Shown: piece by piece, positions 38,801-52,439 of the stretch | Layout: each line of letters opens with the position of its first letter | How positions within the stretch are numbered: the stretch's first letter is position 1 | Assembly (NCBI RefSeq): GCF_002443255.2 | Contig: NW_019211460.1 | Span: 25,402,882 to 25,466,881, forward strand | Source of the DNA: Varroa destructor | Lineage: Eukaryota; Arthropoda; Arachnida; Mesostigmata; Varroidae | Reading direction: 5' to 3' | DNA: 64,000 nucleotides | Notes under the pieces: model-generated | What the model was told of the DNA's origin: nothing | The model's input: only the letters and a program-made list of their open reading frames with translations | Database searches by the model: none | Program-made: the position numbers and the translations under genes

Positions 38801-41800
38801 ATGGACCAATCGTATGAAGTATCGTATAAGCTGATTTTCGTAGACAATATTTGTGCATTAATTTGATAAACTTCATTGGACTTCAGCCCTCAGTCATTTG
38901 AAAAAGTTCTGCATCTTCTTCGTAGGACCGAGGCTAACAATAAGCTATACAGATGGACATTCTTAACAAATTCAAACCACTTTGCCGTTCATGAAATGAA
39001 AAAAAAGTGCATAAAGTCGTAAGCGAAGTTGAAGTTCGCGTACCTAGAATTAACAGGCTCTAGCTAATTCTAGCTTCTATCCTGTGTATGACTTTTCCTT
39101 GCAGAGGTATCTCCTGCACGGTCCTCGTCGACTCAGGAGAGCATGGTCGAGGACGACGAAGAAGATGACGAGCCCCCCTACGGGATGGGCACTCCGGAAA
39201 AATCCTATAGTGGTATGCATCGTCTTCAGCGTGATAATCGTATCAGCCAAGCGATTGTTCTTGCTTCCAACCAAACTATCCCGTCAATCCCTTTTGCTCT
39301 CTATGAGAAAAAGCATCCACCATTTTATCCCACACCTCGCCCGCGTTTCCTCACTTGACCACTGCAAAATCTGCAGTGACGCGGCAGTTATTCTTTTTGT
39401 TTACCTGGGACCAGTGCGCCCTGGGCCGTTGTCTTGGGACGACATCGAGCCGTTTCAATCAGCGACGCAGTAACGATAGTAGAAACAATAATTTGTATTA
39501 GTCGACAAATTAATTATGTTCTTTTGTCAACTGGTTGGGTTCAGAGAGGTGAAAAGAAAAAGTTCGATTGCAGCTGGTTGCTCGGTGTCGTCCAGGACCT
39601 GTGGCTCCAGGCCGGCCCACGTAAATGTGTCCGTTCAAATCAACAGCACTTGACATCGCCGCCAGCCCTTGCGACTCGCGCGCTGCTAGACCAGTGGTCA
39701 TCCGATCTCAAAATATTATTCCGCAGCATTGGGCTGATGTGTCCGTACATCAGACCAGAAAAACACAGCATGGATGATAATGGGCTATGCTAAATATATA
39801 CATAGCTAAGGTTTGATTGATCAAGATCGTACTGTCTTCTGCCGCCCTAAACCTTTCCTTGTTGTCTGCTTCAAACTTCGTGATCGGGTCACCGCATGTC
39901 GGCGCAGCTGCGCGCGTCCACCGCAGAAGCGGCGGAGTAAGATTGTCAATGTTTTTGCGTCTCTTTGACTGGTTACTGATTGACTGACAGAATGGTCGGA
40001 TGTGTATCAATCTCAATTCATTTCAATCAGGTCTGCTCACCTTTTACAACTGCTAGTATAATTACGGTTACGATAGTTGTATCTGATTGACTGACTGACT
40101 GACTGATCGATATAATGTGGTGGTTGGTGATTGAATGCGTTGGTTAACAGCGAAAAGAACGGAAACAACGAAAAAAGACAACAGAGATGGAAACAAGCGA
40201 AGCGTGAGAACGTCACTGTGATATCGTATTCCGATAGGTTATGATTTTTTCAATTAACTTTTGAAGCAGCTGCTTAGTTAAACTAGTATCACAATGCCAA
40301 AAAGACTAACGTGCCGAACCATTAAATTCAATACTAGACAAACAATTTTTTATATAAATGAAACGAATGTTATTCATTACTATCTACTGAACATTGTTGC
40401 TTCATATAACGTCACGCTTTAACAACAAATTAATCTTTGTTGGCAGTCCAGTATTGAATGACAAGTCAAGTTCATCGGATCTCTTCTTTATCTACTTACC
40501 TCGTCCCGGTAACTGCCATTGTCCTGATGTCTGTACGCTGTACGCCGAAACGACCTGTTCGAAAACGAAGTTTGCTCCCTTATTTGGTTTTTTTTTTCTT
40601 GTATGTTATTATTACATATTATTTTTTAGTCATCGAAATATAATTGATATTAAATTTTCAGTATATGAAATAATGACTTGCACCTGTATTGAATTTTTCG
40701 GTTGTTAGCAAGATCAGTTGGGGGTGAGACGAGAACAACTAAAGGTCCATCAAGCGTGTTTATGCGACAATTTAGATTGGGTTGTCGCAACTACGATCGT
40801 TCGAGATATACGTGTCCGCACAATATATCGATGTTTCTTTCCGCCACAATCATCAACTTTTGGCAGTACTGGTTAGATGGATTCATTATGGTAATAAGGG
40901 AGTACGGTGTACTATGATCCAGCTTAGGCATATGCTCAAGGATTACACTACAAAAAAGAGATTTTCCCCTCTACCCCTCTATCCCCCACCCCAAAACGAA
41001 CCTGCTTAATCAAGTTGTAATAACCCACATGATGCCAGCTTACGAGTTTATGCCTAGATACTTGTAAAATAGCCGTAAGGATCGTATACCGTTCATCGCT
41101 TTGATTGCCTCAAGTTATCTTCCTCTTCTGATGTCACGGTGACGACAGGTCTTCAAATTTCACCAGGCTTTGCCCCCCATTGCTTGGCTTCCATTAAGCG
41201 ACCAACAACTGGCATTGATGAGGCTCAGTTGATCGAGCATGGTGTTTGTCTGTGGCAGATCATTTCTATGACTTTCAATGGATTGTCCTTCTGCCTACTA
41301 TGCCCAGGCCTACTTCCGTTCCTAGCAAAGTTGTCCTAGCTAACGTCAATGCTAGTTAGCTATGTGTCTCGTTAAGCTGTAATGTAATGGACTACTTGTT
41401 TCATTTTACAGTACCTAAATTGTAGTGAATAAAATACAAAGGCCAAAGCTTGGCTGTTTTTTCTTTGTCTTATTATTAGCATTAATAAATTACTCAGTCG
41501 TTATTACCACAATGCCATCTTCCGAGTTGTACTGACAGCACTGATTTTCCGATATGGATGACCCAGTTTGGATTAATATAAATTAATTAATTAATTTAAA
41601 TATTGGCGCCGTATTTTCGTCTAGGTCTAGTCATTCGAACTTAAGGTTTATACGACATCTGAAATTTTGTAGTATGTTGATGTATTTGAAGATGGTAACG
41701 CTCCATATAGCTGAAGACAACGATGCGCCTGGGCACATATTTTTAATGGCGAGTGGCTGAAATTAATTTCTTAGGCAATAGAATGAGTCTGTAGAAAAAT

Positions 41801-44783
41801 AAACAATTGTTGACGACGAATTTTTTCAAGATAAATGTATACATAGCTCATCTAAGTTCAAAGGGATACTATTGTGTTGTATAAACTCAAAAGCTTTAAA
41901 GTTTAGATTTTCATGGTACGCGCGGTGCTGGCCTTGTTTATTCATTATCGAACTACTTGGGAAGGCCTTTCATCGAAACAAGCTTTGTACCCAGTACGCG
42001 CCGTAGGACAGATACATGTACCTTCAGGATAATACACTTCTATTTATATAGAATTTCTCGTTAGTCCTGCCTATCCGAATTTCATCAACACACAAAAGAG
42101 AAGATTGATTTTGATGTTTATTATATGGGAGCTATGGTTAATAATTACACGTTTTGCAATATACTGATTTTATCACATCGTATGTAAGGCAGCTGGTTTT
42201 CATTTTCCACGACACCACATGTCTCTAGACAAGATATGGCGCGCTTAGGCACCATGCGCTGCAGTACTATCAGTTTCTCTGAGCAGGCAAAACGGTCCTG
42301 AAATTTAAAATGTTCGATATTTGGGTTCATAAGTTTAATAACGCTTATGGAAGCAAACGTCGTACCAGATTACCTTAATAACAGTTCCCTTCCGTAGAAC
42401 CATAGAAACATTCTGAATACCAACATACAGTTTAGCGCTGGTTTAATCGCTTCTCATGAAATAACTAAGCTTATAGCAGCAAATAATACGATATACAGAC
42501 AGGACATAATACAGAACGAAATATCGAAAATTTACACAATCCAATCCAATCCAATTGAAAATTGTGTATTTTGAGGCTTTCCTATATAGCTTATTACTTG
42601 AATTTACATTTAAGTAATCGTTCAACTTAGGCATCGTTATTTAAATTAGGATTCACGAGATAGGTTTTAGAAAATGGCTCGTTTGCATTTTCAAATCTGT
42701 CTTACAAATTTCCGCCTTATAAAATTCATAACATTTTAATTCCGTACTGCAATGCAGAGTTTACGGTCTCTAATAAACAATACATATTCCTTCGATAAAG
42801 AAAAAAAAACCTAACCTGTTTACAAGGATGCAGATATATTCACGTCACTGGAGTTATCGCCCAGTGTCAACGTAGATGGCATACACAAGGCCCACACAGA
42901 TATATTTTCCTTTTTGGATTTGCCCAAAATTTCCTCTTCCGCCTTTACTGTGCTATATACCACGCCGCCAGGTCTTTCCGAAATTATTTACCTCTGAAGC
43001 CCTAAAGATACTATAAAAATTGTGTGAATGATAACTGATATATATTGCACAGATTATTCCGACATAGTGTTCTTGAGATGTAGTCTACAGAAATAGACGG
43101 CTTTGGCGATTAGCATTGGTCGCGACTACAATTTTCTGTACAATCAGGATTATAAATAAAATAAGATAGGCGATAGCGAAATCCAGAAATTACGCTTCGC
43201 CCCCAACCTGTGTCGGATTTACACATGAGCATTTCTGTTTACCGTTGTTACCGTTACAAATGTTTAATTTAGGTCTTTTTTTTTTTTAAATGTCTCTATA
43301 TAGATCTAAGCGGGAGCTGTGGCAACTGCTTTGCCTTTAGGTTGATCAAACGCTCACGGAGTAAACCTTTGTTTCTGCGTGAACATCCTCTCAGATGTGC
43401 AAACGCGTGCCGTTTTTTGCAGTGTAGGTATTGAATCAATCGTAGAATATAGCTTAGCCACAGATCGAGTTTGAATCCTAGCCCTTATATGCGTACCTTT
43501 TTCACTTCAGCCTACCATCTTTCAGTGCGCCGAACGTTTATATGGACGAATGTAAGCGAGTTTTGAAAGCTACAACACTTTTCTATAAACATATTTGTCT
43601 GGATGGATGTCGTATTGTTTGTATCGTCGAAACGGTGCTCGCTACAAAGAGCCCTGGCTAACTTGACAGGTTTTTGAGATCGGCGTAGGACATTATCATG
43701 GGATCTAGAAGTGGGTCATTTGTATTTTGCGTATATGTATTGGCTATGCATTATTAGTACAGGCTATGAGATACGATCAAACTCACACGTCCAGTTTCAC
43801 ATACTGTCAACCTGCTCCATTGGAGAAAAAATTTATTTTAATAAAATTACTGTTATTATTGCGACAGTAAAGGTTTCTAGGAAAGCCATATCCTCATAAA
43901 GGCCACCGCTATCAGGACATGATTAATGTTATGCTGTGAAGTGTTGGGTTGTTTTTGTTACGCCAAATGAAGCCCGAGCAGTGGCACACTACGACAATGT
44001 GGCATTTTCCTATTCCGTGGTTCCGTTTCCATTTCATTCTGCCCTTAGGTGCCGTTAAAATTCTCTATTTTTTTAGTACTATTCTGCTACGGAAAGCAAA
44101 ACCAGTACGACCATTTACGCTATTTTTTCTAATACATTTCTATGTATTTCTAGTATTGCTGTATGGTATTCGTCCTTCATCACTATTTTGTATAATAGAC
44201 TCCTGATCTAGCTGCCCGTACACGACAATGCTCTATAATACACAGGCCAAAACCTAAATCCTAATTCGTATTATAACGGCAGGCTATAACATTTAGCTGT
44301 CATTAATATACGAGCGAAATGACCAACTTTTTTTTTTTTTTTGTCTAAATTAGAACATAGAAGTGGGCTCGAGTTGTGAAAAAAGGTTTATTATTATTAT
44401 TATTTAAATAATGCCAACGAAACAAATGAGCTGGTTAATCTAACGTTGGCCGTGCAGGGTTTAACCGCATTTATTTCCACTTTGTTAGGATTTTAAAAGA
44501 ATTGAATACAGTTTTCCTATATGAACGGTTTGACGTGCGCTTTAGACCGTGCGTAAAACACCGCCGTGCTAAAATTATCAAGCAAACAACGTCATCTGAG
44601 TGATAGTCTTTCTGGGCTATCGACACAGCCGTGGTTTTGACAGGTAGTACGAAAATAGTTCTAATCGCTTCGATTCTACTAAACCCGGGTCGGTCATTAA
44701 GCTAGCCGCAAAAAGTTTCATAACAAGAATAGCAAAAAATATGATTGGCCACTATCTCTCTCCCTCTCCCTCTCCCTCTCTCA

Positions 44784-44814
<31 letters not shown>

Positions 44815-45629
44815 CATATATATATATACAGCAAACAACCCGAAGGCAACTTCTGAAGCTCCCCTATTGGTCACGCATCCGCCTCAAGCTACTGAATAGA
44901 ATTAATGACAGCATATTTTCAGAGGACAAGAGCGCGTTGAAGCGGATAGGATATTTATCTTCAAGTCTTCATTATATACATATTGGTCATTGTTTATTTA
45001 AGAAAGAGTTCTAGCTGTTTAGGAACTTTGGTTTATGCAAACGCTTAGGTAGCATACTTTTTACTTTCTCTAGCATTACACGGCCGACGCTCTTCTCTTT
45101 CAATTGAGTTGATGGATTGCTTGTATAATATTTGTAGTACAAATCTATACAACATCGGGTGACAGATAGATGTTTTTACTGTTTGATATAGATTTGCTAT
45201 TGAATCGCATAAGCTACCAGCCAAAATATTGCTCTCTCTGGGTTACGATACTCGTAACCCGGTCGTCGTGTAGAGAAGTTATCAAATCACTAAAATTCTA
45301 CTAATTCCAACTCAATCAGTCGAATTCTGTCAAAGAGATGCAACTCACACGTGAGGCAAATTGAAGGCAAGCTTATGCTGCTTCAACACCGAGTGGTCAA
45401 GCCATAAAAAGTGGAAGCTCGACGCAAGGAGAAAAAAGCCCAGCCATGTTGTATCTACCTCGAAAGCTGATTACCAAGCACATGTCATCATTAGTCAACT
45501 GCGACAATGTGTGTCGTTTCCCAGTTGTAGCAGTGTATTCCTTTACTTCCCCTGATGTCCTATACGATAACTGCTGTTCAAATCAGTTGATCTCGACCAA
45601 GGTATCTTGCGTCAACACGCTGCTTATCC

Positions 45630-45669
<40 letters not shown>

Positions 45670-48600
45670 TTTATTTCCCTCTATCTCCTTTTGTCATTTC
45701 TAAACGACGCGAACAGCTTCCCTGTAAGCGGGAAATGATTGCTTCTGAGCCAGCGCAGACCTTCTTCTAATAAGCCATCACCCTAAACCTGTCCCGTCGT
45801 AACGCGACGACCAGCCGTTGCGCCAGCCTTTCGTAGGCCACAGTGGCCTACATCGACTGGTAATTGGTGACAACTTCGACTTTAGTGTCGGCAGAAGCCG
45901 TTGATTCGGAAAAACAACTGCCGCCGAGTTAATCTGATTCTATCTTCATTGACCTCAATTTAGCACCGGCCATAATGACCCAATGTGCGTCCTCATGTCC
46001 GCCTGTTGCCATCTCACGGCACCCGTTAACCCTAGGAGGAGTTTTCGGCTATCTGTATTCTGTTCGCTGGAGATCTTTCTTCCTACGGAAAGGTAGGCAA
46101 AAGAAAAGAGACAACAATCAATAATGTCCACTTTGGAGGGTATTCGTCTTTCGAATTTTTAACTGCTTGGCTCAGCCGATAGGTATTGTGCCTCTAATCG
46201 GCACCTTTCTGTGTCTCAGCGACTAATGGTACAGATATTCTCACTGTTTTACTTCTTTAATAAAATCTGTTGATCTTGTTTAATTGCTGGCGAACTTCAC
46301 CTATGCGTTGAATGTACTCTAAAAATGGCTTTGACTCACTCCTGCTTGGTACTACCTTTTCGAAAGGGATGGCCTCAGAGGTATCGTGGTGTGACAATAT
46401 AACGGTTGAAAAAAGCCGAACGCACCATGACAAATGAGCAGCATGTGATTAAGAGTAATAATTTAATTTCATACTTATTAATATTAACGTTGTAACGACT
46501 GTTAACTTTTCAGATGGTAAGTACTTTTCGGAGGAAGTGCTGAGGCCGAAGGAGCTCACGAACAAGGCATCGGGTAGGTCTCTAACGGCGATTCTTGCGC
46601 TCGTTAATTCCTCTGTTGAACGGACCTTCTAAAAATATTTACAATTTGAAGTTTGCAGGGGTACTACTTCGTGAGTTTATCTACATTGTGGTGCATCCAA
46701 GAGATCAGTGCACCACTAATCGTGCACGCCAATCTTTTTCCCAAGTTATATGGTTCGGTCAAATATTTCATTGTTATCAGTTAAGAAGGACATATTAGAT
46801 AATAGATCGGACGGGTTAGTATTCGGCGGAAACTGCTGTATGCGAAGATGTACCAAGTGCTTTCCTATTAGCCCCACATGCCCAGGCAGAAGTCGACATG
46901 GACAAGAGTTCATGATCGGTGAGACTTTGCCAAAATAATGTATTTTTAGGACGACATCGCGACGCAGTACACTGATCAATCATTGAGAACTTCTTCAAAT
47001 CGCGAGTATACGAGCGATACGAAAATATCGCAGAGAATGACCCTTTCCATGAATATGGTTTTGAGTGTGGGCGCTACTTTTCAAACGCTCATTCTAAATC
47101 TCTTTGTGGAAATATCACCTACAGCTGTTGTCCGATGTCGAACAGTACACAATATGTATATGGCCAATGCGTGTATCATGCACGCCACTCGATGTGAAAC
47201 ATCAAAGAAAATCTGTTTACTTGATGTGTCCTATTTTCGAAATGATATAATTACTCTATGCTGGTTTGAATCTGAGTCGATCCTGTGCTAAAAGAAATAT
47301 CAGTATTAGTGCAGGGTGACGATCGGCATGCATTCATCACTGTAAAACGCCCTGATCGCGTTAGTTTGACCTGAGACGTCGTTAGCTTCGATCTTTTGCA
47401 TTCAGATTTTTCGCCAGTCTCTCTGGCCTGCCTGTCCGGCTTTCCTTCCAGTAATAACATGATACGATTCCTCCATGCGTAAAGACGGCCAAGGGATTCA
47501 TTGACCACATGTGTTTCGCATATCAGCCCGATATGGCAGATGTAATTAACGAGTCACACATGATTTCCTTATTTGGTAGAATCGCTGGTGCCTGCTACCG
47601 TTTCCTTCGTTGCTACAGACACTTCCCAGCAGTGATTGTACAACTTGCGTGAACGTGCTTAAATAGTACAGGAGAAAGGGAAGTCGGGGTAGGAAAAGGG
47701 TTTATGAAGCTGGGAATACAAGCTTGTCGATGCGCAGTGGTATGGTTTATACTGTGTCCTCTGTATGATTGAAGCGAGCAGGCGATTCGAGGAGACAGAA
47801 TAGAAGGGGTCTCATGTACGACGGCTTGCCGGGTGGTCGTTTTGAAGCTCGCCGACCAATGACTTTGTATTGGCGCCGCTACATAGATGCGTCAGTCGGT
47901 GGAAAGCATGCGTCGCTTCCTCAGAAGGCCGATGGCTGCCACGGCAAAATCGATCGAGTTAAAATAGGAATAGCGAGGTGTGTTGGCTATTGATTGAACC
48001 AGCTAATGATACGAGAGCAAAGGCTAGTGGTTCGAGCGGCACTTCCTGAACAGCCTTAAACGCTAGAACTGTCTATGTTCGCTTATGCGGGTGAGCGGGT
48101 GGCGAGTCGTCCTTATTAGCTGAGGACACTGCAGCGACAATGACGATAGTAAGGGCAGTGCCAGTAGCCGCGACGCTATGGTATATGGGCGTTCTGTGTC
48201 AGCTGGGAGACGATAGTTACCTGTACTAGTACTAAAGCAAGCGATGTATGCAGCCTATTCCTGATTGCTTTGCTAGGAAGTGCTTTTTCTACATTCACAT
48301 GGCAATCAGTCTTAGTCATTAACATTACCATTATGTTCAGGATTACCATAACCAATAAATATCACCATCATCCCGGTTGCCATCAACATTAAGTCACGCT
48401 TACTACTCCGTGAGCCGATCACAAACATTGTCTTGAAGCTCTATATAGTTCTAGATTGTGCGAAAGATACAGAAATGGTGCCGGTATATGTAGAATCGCT
48501 GGCAGCATCAACGGTTCATCTATGTATTACATACAAAGTCAGTCGTTTCTACTCCTCTTGCCGGCATTTCTACTGGGAAGTCCAATGCAGACGTCTCTGA

Positions 48601-51600
48601 TCAACTCATGCTACCTAGAACCCAATAGGCCGTACCTTTTTCCTACTGGCACTAGCGTGCTATCGGTAGCAGTGTGCCAGTCAGCCTCGCGACGAGGTAC
48701 ACTATTTCATCCACAGTCCTATTTGCGGCAAAGATCAGCATTATTTATTACTGATTTACAGCACATGAGGCACCCCCACGAGCACATGGTAACCGACGAC
48801 GTACGCGCTGCTAGTGAACAATGGCCAGTGTACCTGCAGGACGTCATTATAGGCAGAAAATAGTCATTTTCCTGTCCTTCTCGTATGTGGCTTGTGCGAT
48901 TTCCCCGTCTTTCTCTCTCTTCCCTTTGCGCATGGTCTCTGGCTACCCGATTCAGCCTGTCACGCTTACACTGCCCCAGTTGAACAGTAGCACCGCCACC
49001 AACAGGGACAGAATAAAAATGGGCCTGTTGGGACTGTGCTGAAGAAAGAGCAGACGAAAGAAGTCGCTGCGGTGACTCTAAAATATTTGCTCATCTCGGT
49101 ATTGTACTTTTTTTTTTTCTGAACTAAACCTGCGTCTTTAACGGCGCAGTACCGCGACGTGCATAGAAAAGCATAGGTAAGAGTTGTTGGCAGCCGTCCG
49201 GGGTCAGGTGCAGTAACCGTAACCCTGTTAACCACAAAACAAAACAAGCTCAGGCTCGGTTGCATGAGACGTGCTTTGTCACTAAACTTAATAGCAAGGT
49301 CTAACCTGCACTTAGCTGTTATGATGAAACCAATGAACACTGGACGGTTATTTCTGAACGACGATGAAACACCATTTTTTAGTTTCTCAAGTGTAACGTA
49401 AGCTTATGTTCATTGTATCCAGTGTATAGCACTGTGTGAGGTTCCAGACGCAAACAGGTCCGTTCTCACTGCAGAGGGCAGTCGTGGACCCTGCAAAGAT
49501 GCTAAAAACAGCCCCGATTGTTCCGCTTCTCATCAAGCTACTTTGGTATTGCACCGGCTTGTCTTGTTCATATTTATACTCCTTCAGGACAAAGGCTCAC
49601 AACGAAAACCGTGCTACAGCGCTCCATACGCCATTTGACACACGCGTATGCAGACAGATGAAATTCCTCCGTTCTCTATCCTGGACTCGAATAAAATAAT
49701 TGTGAATTTTGTCTTTCACCGAAACTATATACCGGGAAAAAGTTGTGCTCAGTTTTATGTCTGACAACGATGATCTCTTGCACGATAATATTACAATTGG
49801 TGATATTTTGACTTCTGTAAAACTACTTGTAAAATATTGGCTTTTCTATGCAGAAACTAACCGCTAATTAAGTTGAAGTTCGGAAATTTCATGCGACACA
49901 AGACAGCGCTTCTCTTAAAAACAACATGCGAACCTCTTAATAGATTGCCCTAGATTTCGATCTGCTCCCAAATAAGTTATGCATGCATCAAGCTGCTTGT
50001 AATCAACCTGTCTCTCGAATAAGCGTGTTCTCGTATGCCTTAATTCAGTCCAACGCAGTCCAGCATCAATAGGCTCACTAGCCACTTCTTGAATTCTACG
50101 AAAATTGAATAAAGATCGCTTCCTTGAATCGCTTCATGAATACTTCTATAGAAGGATAAATATATAATTACAACCAGTTCTATTATGAAGTCAGACTAGT
50201 TTGTTTTTGATCGAGACTTCAGTCATACTACTCGGGGCTACCACCACCTGTTCGGATGGAGAAAGGCTTACCCGCTGAGCTAGCGATCGTTCAATAACAG
50301 AACAAATGACAACAATTAACTTAGCGTAACTTTACGCTAACTCGTACCCGTAGTGACAACGCGTTCAGTGCGCAATCAAATCAATGGTCGTACTTCGCTT
50401 TCGGCACAGCCTCTATTATAAATTAATAAATCAATAAAATAGTTTTTATCTAATACTCACTGTCTTACATTGACTATTCGCTTCTGTAATCCTTCTCGTT
50501 TGTGTTTCCAACAAGTCAATCTTTTATCTTTGTCGTTTAGAGGAAAATCCCGTTCGCTCGATGGGACGCACGCGAAAGCGGCAACTATGGGCATCCTGGC
50601 CTGAGTGCGCGTCCCAAACTGGGCATCCACTCCACTTTTTTTTCCCGGTTGCAACTGCTAAAGTAAGTTAAGCCCGTAAGCGACTAAGGTTAGAGGTTTA
50701 ACGATTGCGTCCCAACAGACGCATAGAGCAAGGGCCTTTGACCGTGCTTATATGCTTTAATCAAGCTATCCGGCTGGCGAAAGCAAATTACTGGTTTTAT
50801 GCGTAATTTAACCCGGTGGTCAAGTGTTAAGGTCATCGAAACCACAAAGACTACACTACCTCTGGTCCCAGAAAAGCATAAAATCACCGACAGCTCCATG
50901 GAGCTTAAGCTAATCACTCAGTAACTGGGCATTGCGGCAGTGGCAACATCGGCGTTGATGTTGGTAGCGCTCGACAGCCGACGGAAGGTCTTTGGTAAAT
51001 GCAGAAGGCAGCAATTAGAGTAGAAATGGTGGTAGCCCAGCGTTAAATTGTTTAGTTTCTTCTACGGAAATGAAAAGTAGACATCCGCTCGACTGCTGAC
51101 AGGTCAGCGGCTTTCAAACACTCTTCCTCAAAAGGCTCCGTCAAAGTAGGCCAAACTGAATTGCCGTGTTAAACGCAACGCACGCCGTAGAAAGTTGTTT
51201 CCTCGCACGACAAACAATGATAGCAGCAAAGGCAATAGGCCGTTCACTATCCATGTGTGGATAAATATAGTCATGCTACTGGCGACATGTGTGCAATCCT
51301 ACGTACTAACGTGCTGTAATGTACGGCCGAAGCTGACGGTTTATCCGACCGCTCGAAGGATAACCAGCGTCGCTGGAGTCGTAGTGATGGTTGTGCTGCC
51401 AGCGCGTAATCGCGCTTGACGCGAACGTAAATTACGCTTCTTACATAGCAGACAACTCATATATGTAGAGAGTTTACAGTACAAAATCGAAAAGCAGTAG
51501 CCGAAATCATAAAAGGCAACGCTATAAAGGATCGGCGAACAGTAGTTGACAGGCGTAGCCTAGTCATATTGTCCTAGGCTACCCTGTACGTTGTTCGACG

Positions 51601-52393
51601 TAGTCTATTATACTTCGACGATGCAGACTTTGGGAAAGTAAATACGATAACAAGAATGGATATTGAGTAACGTACGTTGAGTGCAAGCTCGCAAAGAAAC
51701 TTTAGTGACGTATTATGTACAACCGCTGTTTGATTTGCTACACAGTAACTATTTGAACTGATAATAAGAATTTAAATAAAGCGAAAATAAAATAAACGTA
51801 TTAATAATAATAGACGATTTTCAACAGCTAACCAGTGTATATAGCACCATGGGCCCTCTGTTTATGCACCATATATTATAAATAAGCATTCGCAGGAGAG
51901 GACAAAACGGCCATAATAACCGAAGGATAGTGAACCATTTCTTGCCTTGGCCGCTAGGTACATGCGCATACTGCACTGTATGTATCAACGGGTTACTCAA
52001 CTTGAAACATGTGCTTTGCGATAAGCTTTTTGTAGCTCAAAGGACGGGCTCTAAAGTATAGCTCGTCTGACCCTGGATGGGACTAGGATGAGGTTGGGTA
52101 CGTTGCTAGCACTGGAGCTCAACAACTCCGAATATATTTGGCGTCCACTCTCTTTTCTTCGTTTCCTTTGTCTTTTGGAGTTTTCACGCCGTCTCTCACC
52201 AACTCCTCCTTAAGGTCAATGTTCCATACTCCCGCCTCTAACTGCGTGAGTTTCCACGGCGCGAGAAACACTTTGTGCCGTACGCTAACGTATCGCATTT
52301 TGCACGGCTACGCATCTGTTCGTCAGATCTTTATCGTTTCACTATTGCTTCGTAGCTTTCAACTTTGTCGTCGAACGCATAGCACAATAAGAG

Positions 52394-52439
<46 letters not shown>

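Larger units (their letters stand above)
39213..46513 (+). other. Intron between exons f and g (7.3 kb)
   Basis: Donor GTATGC (weak), acceptor CTTTTCAG, phase 1. It contains a TGAC tetranucleotide run, poly(T), TTA, CT and CTTT microsatellites. No gene is recognised. Confidence 0.7.

Noticed and set aside
43949..44206. Hydrophobic + strand ORF in the intron before exon g, considered as an alternative membrane-anchor exon
   Set aside because: No good acceptor in the correct phase precedes it, and the hydrophobic content comes from T-rich DNA.
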